In this document: positions 1 through 7,521 of the stretch, in pieces
How the letters are laid out: each line of letters begins with the position of its first letter
Position numbering within the stretch: position 1 is the first letter of the stretch
Source of the DNA: Crocinitomicaceae bacterium
GTDB lineage: Bacteria; Bacteroidota; Bacteroidia; Flavobacteriales_D; Crocinitomicaceae
Reading direction: 5' to 3'
Length of the DNA: 9,234 bases
Assembly (NCBI GenBank): GCA_003512365.1
Contig: DORI01000085.1
Coordinates: forward strand, 1,093 to 10,326
Position numbers and translations under genes: made by a program
The notes under the pieces: generated by a model
The model's input: only the letters and a program-made list of their open reading frames with translations
Database searches by the model: none
What the model was told of the DNA's origin: nothing

Positions 1-1272
1 CGTATCCATAAAACTACCGATTCCAGGCTTCCATGTTTCCTTAATTTCCTGGGAGCTCCAGCCTTTATAGATTTGTTCCTTTAAACTCGCAGTACCAGCA
101 AGACGATTAAAAAATAAGTTTTGGTCAATAAAAACTGCTGAGTCTCCTAATAAGTCTCTTGCTTGAATCAAATAGTTGAGGTTTAATTCATACGTCCTTT
201 TCATTTGTGATTTAGACAGATCAAACCCATGACATAGTTTAAATTTATGCATAGGATTTTTAGCTCCAATCTTTGGCTCAGGTGTGAAGGTGTGGTCTAA
301 TTTTGGAAAGCGTGGGTGACCGAAATATTCGAATGGCCGATCTGTTCCCCTTCCCACACTCACGGTAGTTGCCTCAAAAAAACAAAGGCTTGGGTAAAGT
401 GCAATGGCGACATCAGATTTTAGGTTTGGGGAAGGAGCAATAGGCAGTGAATACCGAGTTTTATGCGTGTAATTTTTGCATGGTATAACCATGAGATCAC
501 ATTGTTGTTTATTATCCAACCAACCTTCACCGTTTATCATTTTGGCATATTCACCTATTGTCATTCCATAGACGATAGGAACAGGATGCATGCCCACAAA
601 AGATTTAAACTTGTTTTCCAAAACAGGACCATCGACATAATGCGCATTAGGATTCGGGCGATCTAACACTATCAGTTTTTTGTTATTCTCAGCACAAGCT
701 TCCATTACGTAGTGAAGTGTAGAAATAAACGTGTAAAAGCGCACACCGACGTCTTGAATGTCAAAAAGCACAATGTCCACATCTGCCATTTGGGCAGCTG
801 AAGGTTTCTTGTTGTTTCCGTAAAGTGAAACGATTGGAATTCCTGTTTTCTCATCGACAGAGCTATTCACGCGCTCTCCAGCATCTGCATCACCACGAAA
901 CCCGTGCTCCGGACTATAGACCTTAATCACTTGTATTTTCATGGCAATAAGCGTGTCGACAAGGTGACTTTTTTTTACAACGGAGGTTTGATTGGCAACA
1001 ACAGCGATACGCTTACCCGAAAGTGAATCAAGGTACATAGAAAAACGCTCAATACCTAATTGAATAGGTTTTACATTTGGTTTGGCCGTTTCTTTGATTT
1101 CTTGTTTTTGAATGGTGTCACGTTCGCGTTGTACTTCGCCAACTAAAGTTTTGTTTTTCAGTTCGTAATTTCCGCAACTCGTTACTAAAAATGTGAAAAA
1201 CGCAAACAGACAAAGAACCTTTATGTAACTTTGAACAGTAAAATGGAATAAAGTGTCATTTGAGTTTTTCAT
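1..1272 (-). CDS. namZ: NamZ-like exo-beta-N-acetylmuramidase lipoprotein (DUF1343, GH171), C-terminus cut by window edge
   Basis: The minus-strand frame is open from the left edge to an ATG at 1272, giving 424 residues. NamZ enzymes release MurNAc from the non-reducing ends of peptidoglycan fragments during wall turnover and recycling. Family motifs seen are a Rossmann-like start 'GKRIAVVANQTS', PEHGFRGDADAGE at about residues 121-133 (the family's presumed active-site region), DIQDVGVRFYTF at 171-182, DRPNP at 204-208 and SVGRGTDRPFEYFGHP from 305. The last visible motif, W-KPG at 414-417, normally lies close to the C-terminus, so only roughly 10-15 residues should be missing. The N-terminus has a hydrophobic stretch ending in lipobox V-T-S-C with Cys33, so it is predicted to be a lipoprotein facing the periplasm or cell surface. 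No other ATG, GTG or TTG in this frame would keep the signal peptide, so 1272 is the start even though it overlaps the divergent permease gene by 20 bp. No clear TAnnTTTG box precedes it. Family call is secure; activity is inferred. Confidence 0.93.
   Translation of the reverse strand, partial: MKNSNDTLFHFTVQSYIKVLCLFAFFTFLVTSCGNYELKNKTLVGEVQRERDTIQKQEIKETAKPNVKPIQLGIERFSMYLDSLSGKRIAVVANQTSVVKKSHLVDTLIAMKIQVIKVYSPEHGFRGDADAGERVNSSVDEKTGIPIVSLYGNNKKPSAAQMADVDIVLFDIQDVGVRFYTFISTLHYVMEACAENNKKLIVLDRPNPNAHYVDGPVLENKFKSFVGMHPVPIVYGMTIGEYAKMINGEGWLDNKQQCDLMVIPCKNYTHKTRYSLPIAPSPNLKSDVAIALYPSLCFFEATTVSVGRGTDRPFEYFGHPRFPKLDHTFTPEPKIGAKNPMHKFKLCHGFDLSKSQMKRTYELNLNYLIQARDLLGDSAVFIDQNLFFNRLAGTASLKEQIYKGWSSQEIKETWKPGIGSFMDT
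1226..1233 (+). promoter_or_regulatory. Candidate -7 promoter box for the permease gene
   Basis: TAACTTTG matches the Bacteroidota -7 consensus TAnnTTTG exactly. It ends 19 bases before the GTG at 1253, which would give a leader of roughly 13-16 nt. No good -33 TTG lies at the usual distance. The box sits inside the signal-peptide codons of the opposite-strand namZ gene. A six-base match occurs by chance fairly often in A/T-rich DNA, so position is the main support. Confidence 0.5.
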
Positions 1273-2926
1273 ATCACGTCGACTCTCGAATAATAATACG
1301 CAAGGTAAAAAAGTTTCTAGACCTATCGTACGTATTTCCATTGTAAGTATTTCACTAGCTATTGTTGTTAACTTAATCGCGGTAGCTATCGTTACAGGTT
1401 TTCAGAACGAAGTACGCGACAAAGCGATGGGTTTCACCGCGCCAATATTTGTATCAAAAATCAATCCAGACCAAGGAGAATTGAAAATTCGAATTTTTGA
1501 ATCTGAACCTATTCCTTATTCTGAAGCCATGGCAACCACCTTAAGAAACGAGGAAGGAGTTAATGCTGTTTCTCCGGTTTTATATCGTCCAACTATTTTA
1601 CAATCAAAGAAATTTGAGGATAAAATCACGTTGGCATCGGGCAAAGACACCACAGTAATTCGTCAAGAAATTGCTGGTGTTTTGATGAAAGGAGTCGATG
1701 AAACGTATAATTGGTCCTTTATACAACAACATGTGATCGCAGGTGAAGTGCCGAAACATGCAGAAAAAAAAGCATTGGTACTTTCAGAAACAGTCGCAAA
1801 TAATTTGAATTACAAGGTTGGTGATACCGTGTTGGCTTCTTTTTTTACTTCGAATAGAGCGGTGAAACGCGACTTCGTGGTCAAGGCCATTTTTAACTCT
1901 GGCTTTGGAGATTACGATCAGCAGTTGGTTTTTACTTCTTTGAATTACTTACAAGAAGTGAGTGGTTTAGATTTTGAAGTGCGTTTAGAAGTGAGCCCTA
2001 TGCTTAATGCAGATGGATCTTTGCAGCTGGAAGCTGTTACCAATAAAGCGGATGATGCCGTTCAGTTTAACTGGAATGGAATGACGGGTTCTTCTAAAAT
2101 TTCTTGGGAAGTTGGGGGTCCTCGGGAGGTTGAACTAATTGCGCGAACTCAGAATGAACAAGGAGAAATCGAATCAGATACACTGCTACTCACGTTCGAT
2201 ATGACGGCTCTGAATCGTGTCTCTGAACTTTCGAGAAATGCTGAAATTGACATCCAATTTGAAAACAATTCCTTTAAAATATCAGGCCAAAATAAATCAT
2301 TGACGATTCGTTGTGATAATCCTTCTTACAAAGAAGGGGCCTATATTTCAGGCTACGAAATTGGTCTCACTGATTTTTCTAATTTGGAGGGAAAAGCGGA
2401 ACAATTAAGAAATCAGTTGCAATTGAAACCGGATAAGTATGGAAACTTAGTGCAAGTAACTACTGTGAAAGAAGCGGAAAGTGATTTATTCGCATGGCTG
2501 GATTTCCTTGATGTAAATGTGTATATCATTATCACGTTGATGTTGCTAATTGGGGTTATCAATGTGGGTTCTGCAATTTTGGTCATTATTGTAGTTCGTA
2601 CGAATTTCGTAGGTATTATGAAGGCGATGGGTGCAAGTAATTGGTCGATAAGAAAGGTTTTTGTGTACGAAGCAGGATTTCTCATTGTGAAAGGGCTCAT
2701 ACTTGGAAATCTACTGGGAATTGGCTTGTGTTATCTTCAAATGAAATGGAAGGTTTTTTCATTAGATCCTTCTGTTTATTACCTAGATGCCATACCAATT
2801 CATTTCTCATGGATGAATTTACTTCTCATCAATTTTCTGACAATCGTTGTGTGCTTGCTGGCATTGGTGATTCCAAGTATCGTGGTGACGCGCATTACAC
2901 CCATTAAGTCCATTCGTTTTAATTGA
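1253..2926 (+). CDS. FtsX/LolC-E-like ABC transporter permease with enlarged periplasmic domain
   Basis: This 557-residue inner-membrane protein has the MacB/LolC-E layout: one N-terminal membrane segment (about 28-50), a large periplasmic region (about 51-420), and three C-terminal segments (about 422-448, 472-495, 521-546). MKAMGASNWSIRKVF at 456-470 is the cytoplasmic coupling region typical of FtsX-fold permeases, and the end 'RITPIKSIRFN' is typical of the Bacteroidota subfamily. Relatives of this type are usually about 400-420 residues; the excess lies between LNYLQEVSGLD (about 230-240) and ISGYEIGLTDF (365-375), where some 120 residues rich in beta-like sequence appear inserted. The start is GTG: an in-frame TGA lies at 1232-1234 and no other start codon intervenes, and the N-terminus MSFEFFISRRL matches the family. 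The role is probably lipoprotein release or export of another substrate with an ATPase that is not in this window. The Smr-domain gene begins one base after the stop, so the two are probably co-transcribed. Confidence 0.9.
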   Translation: MSFEFFISRRLSNNNTQGKKVSRPIVRISIVSISLAIVVNLIAVAIVTGFQNEVRDKAMGFTAPIFVSKINPDQGELKIRIFESEPIPYSEAMATTLRNEEGVNAVSPVLYRPTILQSKKFEDKITLASGKDTTVIRQEIAGVLMKGVDETYNWSFIQQHVIAGEVPKHAEKKALVLSETVANNLNYKVGDTVLASFFTSNRAVKRDFVVKAIFNSGFGDYDQQLVFTSLNYLQEVSGLDFEVRLEVSPMLNADGSLQLEAVTNKADDAVQFNWNGMTGSSKISWEVGGPREVELIARTQNEQGEIESDTLLLTFDMTALNRVSELSRNAEIDIQFENNSFKISGQNKSLTIRCDNPSYKEGAYISGYEIGLTDFSNLEGKAEQLRNQLQLKPDKYGNLVQVTTVKEAESDLFAWLDFLDVNVYIIITLMLLIGVINVGSAILVIIVVRTNFVGIMKAMGASNWSIRKVFVYEAGFLIVKGLILGNLLGIGLCYLQMKWKVFSLDPSVYYLDAIPIHFSWMNLLLINFLTIVVCLLALVIPSIVVTRITPIKSIRFN

Positions 2927-2927
2927 G

Positions 2928-3452
2928 ATGTATTCTTTTCATATTTCCGAACGCGTTACTATTTTAAATGAAACTGGATTTTTTACGGTACTCGAGATTA
3001 AGGGAGAAAATTTACTTTTAGAGGATGAATTCGGCTTCCAACGAACGGTGTTAAGATCTGTCGTATGTAAAACGCAGCGGATTGACGTAAAAGAGGTTTC
3101 TCATAAAGATTCAATTGGTATTTCGACAAAACTTGTACTTAATGATGGAGAACTTCCGCAAATTGATCTTCACTGCGAGGCCTTGGAAGATAGGGGAGTA
3201 ATCATGAGAAAAGAAGAGGCAATACTTGAAATTCAAGTGAAAGAATTTAAACTGTTTTGTAACCGAATGATCGATCAGCGGCAAACACGTTTTCGTGTCG
3301 TTCATGGAATTGGTGCAGGAGTTCTTCGACAGGAGATTCGCAATTTACTCAAAGAGCGAAAGGGGTATACCCTACACGACAATCAGGTAAGCTTTGGTAG
3401 AGTAGGTGTTTCACTTGTCGAATTGCAACTAAATAAAGCTGAAAAGTTCTAA
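2928..3452 (+). CDS. Small Smr-domain (Smr/MutS family) protein
   Basis: This 174-residue protein has two parts. Residues 1-50 look like a small beta-barrel of the kind that opens DUF2027/Smr proteins of Bacteroidota (ISERVTILNETG..., LLLEDEFGFQRTVL). Residues about 77-170 form the Smr domain, with IDLH at 79-82 and the HGIGAGVLR signature at 126-134. Smr domains are related to the MutS2 C-terminus and are linked to nicking or nuclease activity on branched DNA or on RNA; the cellular role of the short Bacteroidota form is not settled. There is no signal peptide or membrane segment, so it should be cytoplasmic. Short forms of about 180 residues are common in Flavobacteriia, so it does not look truncated. 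The ATG follows the permease TGA by one base, implying translational coupling, though no functional link between the two is evident. It is convergent with recG, with 42 bp between stop codons and no clear hairpin there. Confidence 0.82.
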   Translation: MYSFHISERVTILNETGFFTVLEIKGENLLLEDEFGFQRTVLRSVVCKTQRIDVKEVSHKDSIGISTKLVLNDGELPQIDLHCEALEDRGVIMRKEEAILEIQVKEFKLFCNRMIDQRQTRFRVVHGIGAGVLRQEIRNLLKERKGYTLHDNQVSFGRVGVSLVELQLNKAEKF

Positions 3453-3494
3453 TTCCCAAAGTCAAATATTTTTTAATTATATAGATGATGTAAT

Positions 3495-5591
3495 TTAAGC
3501 AATTTTCCCCCAGTTGGGTTTACTCGCCAGAAATTGTTGCAACACTTGTTTCATCTTTTGGTGTTCCGCTAGTTCTAAGGTAAAATCTTTAGAAATTAAT
3601 TCGTGTACCGTATTTCGTGCTAATTGAATTATTTGACCGTCTTTTGCAAGATTGGCGATTTTAAATTGTAGGGCCCCGCTTTGTTGAGTACCCATTAAAT
3701 CACCTGGACCTCTTAGTTGCAAGTCTACTTCAGAAATTTCAAATCCATCCTGTGTCTCTACCATCGTATCCATACGCTTTTTGGATTCTTTAGAAATAGC
3801 GTCCCCCGTCATGAGAATACAATAAGATTTTTCAGCACCCCTTCCGACGCGACCTCTCAGCTGATGTAACTGAGACAAGCCGAAACGTTCAGCACTTTCA
3901 ATGACCATTACTGAGGCATTTGGAACGTTTACGCCAACTTCAATAACGGTTGTGGCAACCATTATATGTGTTTCTCCTTTCACGAATCGTTGCATTTCGT
4001 ATTCCTTTACTTCAGGTTTCAGCTTGCCGTGAACTATACTCACCTGATACTGGGGCATCGGAAAATACCGAGAAATTGCTTCAAAACCGTCCATTAAGTT
4101 GTGAAAATCCATTCGTTCCGATTCTTTAATCAAGGGATATACCACATAAACTTGCCTTCCTTTATCGATTTCCTTTTTCATGAATCCGTGTAGGGCTAAA
4201 CGGTGACTTTCGTAGCGATGAATAGTGCTGATGGGTTTTCTTCCAGGAGGTAATTCGTCGATAACCGAAACATCAAGATCACCATAAAATGTCATGGCTA
4301 ATGTGCGAGGTATAGGTGTTGCCGTCATTATTAGAATATGCGGCGCAAGGGTATTTTTTGCTCTCATTTTCGCACGCTGAGCTACTCCAAACCGATGTTG
4401 CTCGTCAATCACAACGAGCCCAAGATTTTGAAATTGAACGGGATCTTCCAACAAAGCGTGTGTGCCAATGAGAAGTTTACAAGTTCCATTTTCAAGTTCT
4501 TCATGAATGATTTTTCGCTCGGCTTTTTTCGTTGATCCTGTGAGTAAATGAATGCCGATAGACATTTGTCCAAGCAGTTCCTTGATATTCTCAAAATGCT
4601 GGGTGGCTAGAATTTCAGTAGGAGCCATCAACGCAGCTTGAAAACCATTTCCATTGGCGATGAGCATACACAACAAAGCAACTAAAGTTTTTCCACTACC
4701 CACATCTCCTTGAACAAGTCGATTCATGTGTTTTCCAGAGCCTAAATCTTTGCGAATTTCTTTGATGACGCGTTTTTGGGCATTTGTCAATTCGAAGGGT
4801 AAATATCGCGCGTAAAACTCATTGAAATAGTCGCCAGTAGTTTCAAAAACATGCCCTTTCGTTTCTTTCTCATTTTTACCTTTTCGAATCAATAATTCCA
4901 ATTGTAGAAAAAACATTTCTTCAAATTTGAGTCGAAAACGTGCGCGCTCCACTTCTTGTAGATTTGCCGGTTGATGTGTATTAACTAGTGCTTCTTCTTT
5001 GCCAACTAAGCGATGTTGTTGCGCAATCCATGAAGGTAAAGCATCTTCTATTTTCCCAACGATTTGCGGTAATAGTGTGTTAACTAATTTCTCGATGCCA
5101 CGGGAATGTAATCCCTTTGCACTTAATTTTTCTGTACTTGGATATAGCGGTTGAAAGCCTGTGTGTCGATGTACTTCTGCTAGCGGCGTGAGCTCTGGAT
5201 GCGGAATGTTCCATGAACTCCCGTATAATTTTGGTTTCCCAAAAAGTTGATAAGCAACATTGATTTGAAGTTGTGACTTGATCCAATTGCCTCCTTGGAA
5301 CCAAATTAAATCTATAGCCCCGGAGTCATCACGAAACCGCGCCATTAATTTCTTCGCCCGACCAACACCAATTTCTTTAATGGATTCAATCCAACCCTTA
5401 ACTTGAACATGATTTTCGGCATAGGGCAATTCGGAAATGGAGGTGTAAGAACTTCTGTCAATGTACCGATAAGGGTAATGTTCAAGTAAATCTTGATAGG
5501 TGTATATTCCCAATTCGGCTCGAAGAAGTTCAGCACGTTGTGGGCCAACGCCTTTTAAATATTCAATAGAAGTTTCAAGAATGTGAGGCAT
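3495..5591 (-). CDS. recG: ATP-dependent DNA helicase RecG
   Basis: RecG is a superfamily 2 helicase that remodels stalled replication forks and branch-migrates Holliday junctions. Numbered from the ATG at 5591 (698 residues), the sequence shows the N-terminal wedge/OB-fold region (about 60-140), Walker A GDVGSGKT at 295-302, the DEQH box with following R at 396-400, motif III TATPIPRTLA at 423-432, and motif VI QLRGRVGRG at 577-585. The conserved RecG C-terminal stretch DLQLRGPGDLMGTQQSG is also present. Length is normal. A longer frame could begin at TTG 5615, which overlaps the end of accA, but MPHILETSIEYLKGVGP from 5591 matches the usual N-terminus of relatives, and that ATG lies 14 bases after the accA stop. 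The gene is probably transcribed from the accA promoter, since no TAnnTTTG box is seen in the short gap. Complete and intact. Confidence 0.97.
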   Translation of the reverse strand: MPHILETSIEYLKGVGPQRAELLRAELGIYTYQDLLEHYPYRYIDRSSYTSISELPYAENHVQVKGWIESIKEIGVGRAKKLMARFRDDSGAIDLIWFQGGNWIKSQLQINVAYQLFGKPKLYGSSWNIPHPELTPLAEVHRHTGFQPLYPSTEKLSAKGLHSRGIEKLVNTLLPQIVGKIEDALPSWIAQQHRLVGKEEALVNTHQPANLQEVERARFRLKFEEMFFLQLELLIRKGKNEKETKGHVFETTGDYFNEFYARYLPFELTNAQKRVIKEIRKDLGSGKHMNRLVQGDVGSGKTLVALLCMLIANGNGFQAALMAPTEILATQHFENIKELLGQMSIGIHLLTGSTKKAERKIIHEELENGTCKLLIGTHALLEDPVQFQNLGLVVIDEQHRFGVAQRAKMRAKNTLAPHILIMTATPIPRTLAMTFYGDLDVSVIDELPPGRKPISTIHRYESHRLALHGFMKKEIDKGRQVYVVYPLIKESERMDFHNLMDGFEAISRYFPMPQYQVSIVHGKLKPEVKEYEMQRFVKGETHIMVATTVIEVGVNVPNASVMVIESAERFGLSQLHQLRGRVGRGAEKSYCILMTGDAISKESKKRMDTMVETQDGFEISEVDLQLRGPGDLMGTQQSGALQFKIANLAKDGQIIQLARNTVHELISKDFTLELAEHQKMKQVLQQFLASKPNWGKIA

Positions 5592-5605
5592 TGCCGGATT
5601 TCCGC

Positions 5606-6559
5606 TTATTGCCAAACACCCATTTTGGAGAATTTCTCGATGCGGTCATTAACTCGTTGATTGGCATCTATGGCGTTTAGTTCTTTTAAGTAAGACTTTA
5701 TTCTTTTCTTAACAATACTGAACATTTCTTGTTGACTTCGGTGCGCACCGTTTACAGGTTCCTCAATAACATCATCTACTAAACCATTTTTCTTCATGTC
5801 TGTAGATGTCAATTTCAATGCATCTGCAGCTTTCTCCTTGAAATCCCAAGATCTCCAAAGAATAGAAGAGCAACTTTCAGGAGAAATAACAGAATACCAG
5901 GTATTTTCTAACATCACTACTTTATCGCCAACACCAATCCCAAGAGCACCACCAGATGCTCCTTCACCTATAATAATACAAATCACAGGAACTTTCAAAC
6001 GCATCATTTCATAGATGTTTCGAGCAATGGCTTCTCCTTGTCCGCGTTCTTCCGCTTCAAGCCCTGGATAGGCTCCTGGGGTATCAATGAAAGTGACTAT
6101 AGGTTTGTTAAATTTTTCAGCTAATTTCATCAAGCGAAGTGCCTTTCTGTATCCTTCAGGATTTGCCATCCCAAAATTACGGTACTGTCGCATTTTTGTA
6201 TTGATTCCCTTTTGTTGCCCAATAAACATTACGGTTTCTCCGTCTAATAGACCAAAACCTCCCACCATAGCTTTGTCGTCTTTAACACTTCTATCGCCAT
6301 GGAGTTCTTGAAATTTTCCTCCTGTAATGGCATCAATGTAAGCCAAAGTGTAGGGTCTATCGGGATGTCTCGACAATTGAACGCGCTGCCAAGGAGTTAA
6401 GGAGCTATAAACTTCCTTACTCTTTTCTATTAGCTTCTTTTCTAGTTCTTTAATCTTGTCTCCCATTTCCACTTCTGTGGACTCGGCAATTTCTTTTGTT
6501 TTTTCAATTTGCTCCTCTAAAGCTTTAATTGGTTCTTCAAAATCAAGATATGTCGACAT
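5606..6559 (-). CDS. accA: Acetyl-CoA carboxylase carboxyltransferase subunit alpha
   Basis: AccA pairs with AccD to form the carboxyltransferase that moves the carboxyl group from carboxybiotin (on AccB) to acetyl-CoA, making malonyl-CoA, the committed step of fatty-acid synthesis in the cytoplasm. The 317-residue protein has the usual charged helical, coiled-coil-like N-terminus (about 8-50). It then shows the family stretches LTPWQRVQLSRHPDRPYTL (54-72), FIGQQKG (112-118), NFGMANPEGYRKALRLMKLA (128-147), IDTPGAYPGLEAEERGQGEAIA (158-179) and GEGASGGALGIGVGD (198-212). A TTG two codons upstream (6565) is possible, but MSTYLDFEEPI from the ATG at 6559 is the usual N-terminus. It is the first gene of a probable accA-recG operon. 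accB, accC and accD are not in the window, as is common when accA stands apart. Confidence 0.97.
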   Translation of the reverse strand: MSTYLDFEEPIKALEEQIEKTKEIAESTEVEMGDKIKELEKKLIEKSKEVYSSLTPWQRVQLSRHPDRPYTLAYIDAITGGKFQELHGDRSVKDDKAMVGGFGLLDGETVMFIGQQKGINTKMRQYRNFGMANPEGYRKALRLMKLAEKFNKPIVTFIDTPGAYPGLEAEERGQGEAIARNIYEMMRLKVPVICIIIGEGASGGALGIGVGDKVVMLENTWYSVISPESCSSILWRSWDFKEKAADALKLTSTDMKKNGLVDDVIEEPVNGAHRSQQEMFSIVKKRIKSYLKELNAIDANQRVNDRIEKFSKMGVWQ

Positions 6560-6574
6560 GTTCAATTTTTTTTA

Positions 6575-6607
6575 CAAAGTTAATTTTTTCTTTAAGAACA
6601 AGCCAAA
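6575..6607 (-). promoter_or_regulatory. Candidate promoter for accA-recG (-33 and -7 elements)
   Basis: Read on the minus strand, TTTG at 6607-6604 is followed after 21 bases by TAACTTTG at 6582-6575. This fits the Bacteroidota primary-sigma pattern of a TTG-type -33 element, a spacer of about 17-23, then TAnnTTTG. The transcript would start near 6568-6571, leaving a leader of only about 9-12 nt before the accA ATG at 6559. It is the best-formed promoter in the window because both elements are present at the right spacing. Confidence 0.65.
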
Positions 6608-6646
6608 CATTTTCGAAGGACCACATTCTGGCATGCAAGCAATGTG

Positions 6647-6654
6647 TACCTTTG
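6647..6654 (+). promoter_or_regulatory. Candidate -7 promoter box for ispE
   Basis: TACCTTTG is an exact TAnnTTTG match ending four bases before the GTG at 6659. A start of transcription 4-7 bases downstream would fall at about 6658-6661, on or beside that GTG. No clean TTG lies 17-23 bases upstream; the nearest is the imperfect TTCTG at 6626-6630. The box argues against translation from the in-frame GTG at 6644, which would lie upstream of the mRNA start. Confidence 0.5.
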
Positions 6655-6658
6655 CGAT

Positions 6659-7468
6659 GTGATAAGTTTTCCTCCTGCGAAAATTAATATTGGATTGAGC
6701 ATTCAATCAAAAAGAACCGATGGTTACCACGATATCGTAACGATCATGGCACCTATTCCTTTGTATGATATACTGGAAGTATTGCCAGCAGAAGGGTTTT
6801 CTTTTGTCCAAACAGGCTTAGTTCTTCCGGATGATGGTAAGTTAAATTTGTGCGAACGAGCTTTCTATCTAATGAAAGGAAAATATGGAATTGGAAACGT
6901 AAAAATTCATTTGCGAAAACAAATTCCATTTGGAGCAGGCTTGGGTGGTGGTTCTGCCGATGCTGCCTATGTACTCAAAGCACTCAATGACTTGTTTAAT
7001 TTATCCATTGAAATAGGTGAATTAGAAAATTTAGCGGCGCAATTAGGAAGCGATTGTCCTTTTTTTATTGATGCCACTCCTAAGTTAGCTACAGGACGAG
7101 GTGAAGTGTTATCTCCAATCGAAGAGCGAATTTCAGGTCTTCGATTGGTTGTTTTAAATCCAAAAATTCATGTGAGCACAGCCTTCGCTTATGCGGCGAT
7201 AGTTCCTCAAGACAAGCATTTGGACTGGGAAGCATCGTGGAATTCTCCAATCGAGGAATGGCAGGGATTATTTACCAATGATTTTGAAAAACCAATTTCA
7301 GATCATATCCCTTTGATTTCTGAAATCATTCAAGAATTAAAAAATCAAGGAGCTCTATATGCGGCAATGTCAGGAAGTGGTTCTTCCGTTTTTGGCTTAT
7401 TTGAGAAAACAGAAAAACCGAATTTCTCTAGATTTCAGGAATTTCTCGTTCTAAATGAAGTAGTTTGA
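6659..7468 (+). CDS. ispE: 4-diphosphocytidyl-2-C-methyl-D-erythritol kinase
   Basis: IspE is a GHMP-family kinase of the MEP pathway. It phosphorylates the 2-hydroxyl of CDP-methylerythritol with ATP on the way to IPP and DMAPP, in the cytoplasm. With the start at GTG 6659 the protein has 269 residues and begins MISFPPAKINIG, the normal family N-terminus. The AKIN motif carries the expected substrate/catalytic lysine (Lys8). The glycine-rich phosphate loop IPFGAGLGGGSADAA spans about 89-103, LGSDCPFF (129-136) holds the expected catalytic Asp132, and the GHMP C-terminal motif MSGSGSSVFGLF is at 237-248. An in-frame GTG at 6644 would add five residues (MYLCD), which do not look family-like and overlap the -7 promoter box, so 6659 is preferred. 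Length is near the usual 260-290. It is a single gene divergent from accA. No hairpin terminator is evident after its TGA, only A-runs. Confidence 0.95.
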   Translation: MISFPPAKINIGLSIQSKRTDGYHDIVTIMAPIPLYDILEVLPAEGFSFVQTGLVLPDDGKLNLCERAFYLMKGKYGIGNVKIHLRKQIPFGAGLGGGSADAAYVLKALNDLFNLSIEIGELENLAAQLGSDCPFFIDATPKLATGRGEVLSPIEERISGLRLVVLNPKIHVSTAFAYAAIVPQDKHLDWEASWNSPIEEWQGLFTNDFEKPISDHIPLISEIIQELKNQGALYAAMSGSGSSVFGLFEKTEKPNFSRFQEFLVLNEVV

Positions 7469-7469
7469 T

Positions 7470-7489
7470 AAAAAAAACTTAAAAAAAAA
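7470..7489. other. Phased A-tracts upstream of the secreted-protein promoter
   Basis: An 8-base A-run (7470-7477) and a 9-base A-run (7481-7489) begin 11 bases apart, roughly one helical turn. A-tracts in helical phase bend DNA and can act like UP elements. They lie about 33-52 bases upstream of the -7 box at 7522. In A/T-rich intergenic DNA this could also be chance. The rest of the 111-bp gap (7469-7579) holds only the -7 box and an A/T-rich leader. Confidence 0.4.
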
Positions 7490-7521
7490 TCTTGAAAATT
7501 CGCAGAATAAAATAATTTTCT

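Noticed and set aside
463..666. Plus-strand open frame of 67 codons at the left end
   Set aside because: It lies wholly antisense to the well-supported namZ coding sequence and has no recognisable motif.
1273..1360. Promoter for namZ in the permease coding sequence
   Set aside because: The nearest candidate on the minus strand, TACCTTGC, misses two of six consensus positions and has no spaced -33 element.
2413..2907. Open frames on both strands within the permease gene (2413-2700 minus, 2641-2907 plus)
   Set aside because: Both are shadow frames of the permease's C-terminal membrane region, without their own start context or family features.
2928..3452. Smr protein considered as a truncated DUF2027-Smr protein missing its central domain
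   Set aside because: Short forms of about 180 residues with only the N-terminal barrel and Smr domain are common in Flavobacteriia, and the gene is intact.
3453..3494. Possible terminator between the convergent Smr and recG genes
   Set aside because: The 42-bp gap is A/T-rich but I could not find a GC-paired stem. CCCAA near 3454 and TTGGG near 3514 are too far apart, and the latter lies inside recG.
4338..5548. Several short open frames on both strands inside recG
   Set aside because: RecG motifs run unbroken through this region, and the alternative products show no motif or low-complexity explanation other than shadowing.
5796..6662. Plus-strand open frames antisense to accA
   Set aside because: Shadow frames of a conserved gene. 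The one running past the accA start (6456-6662) ends in the divergent promoter region and resembles no protein.
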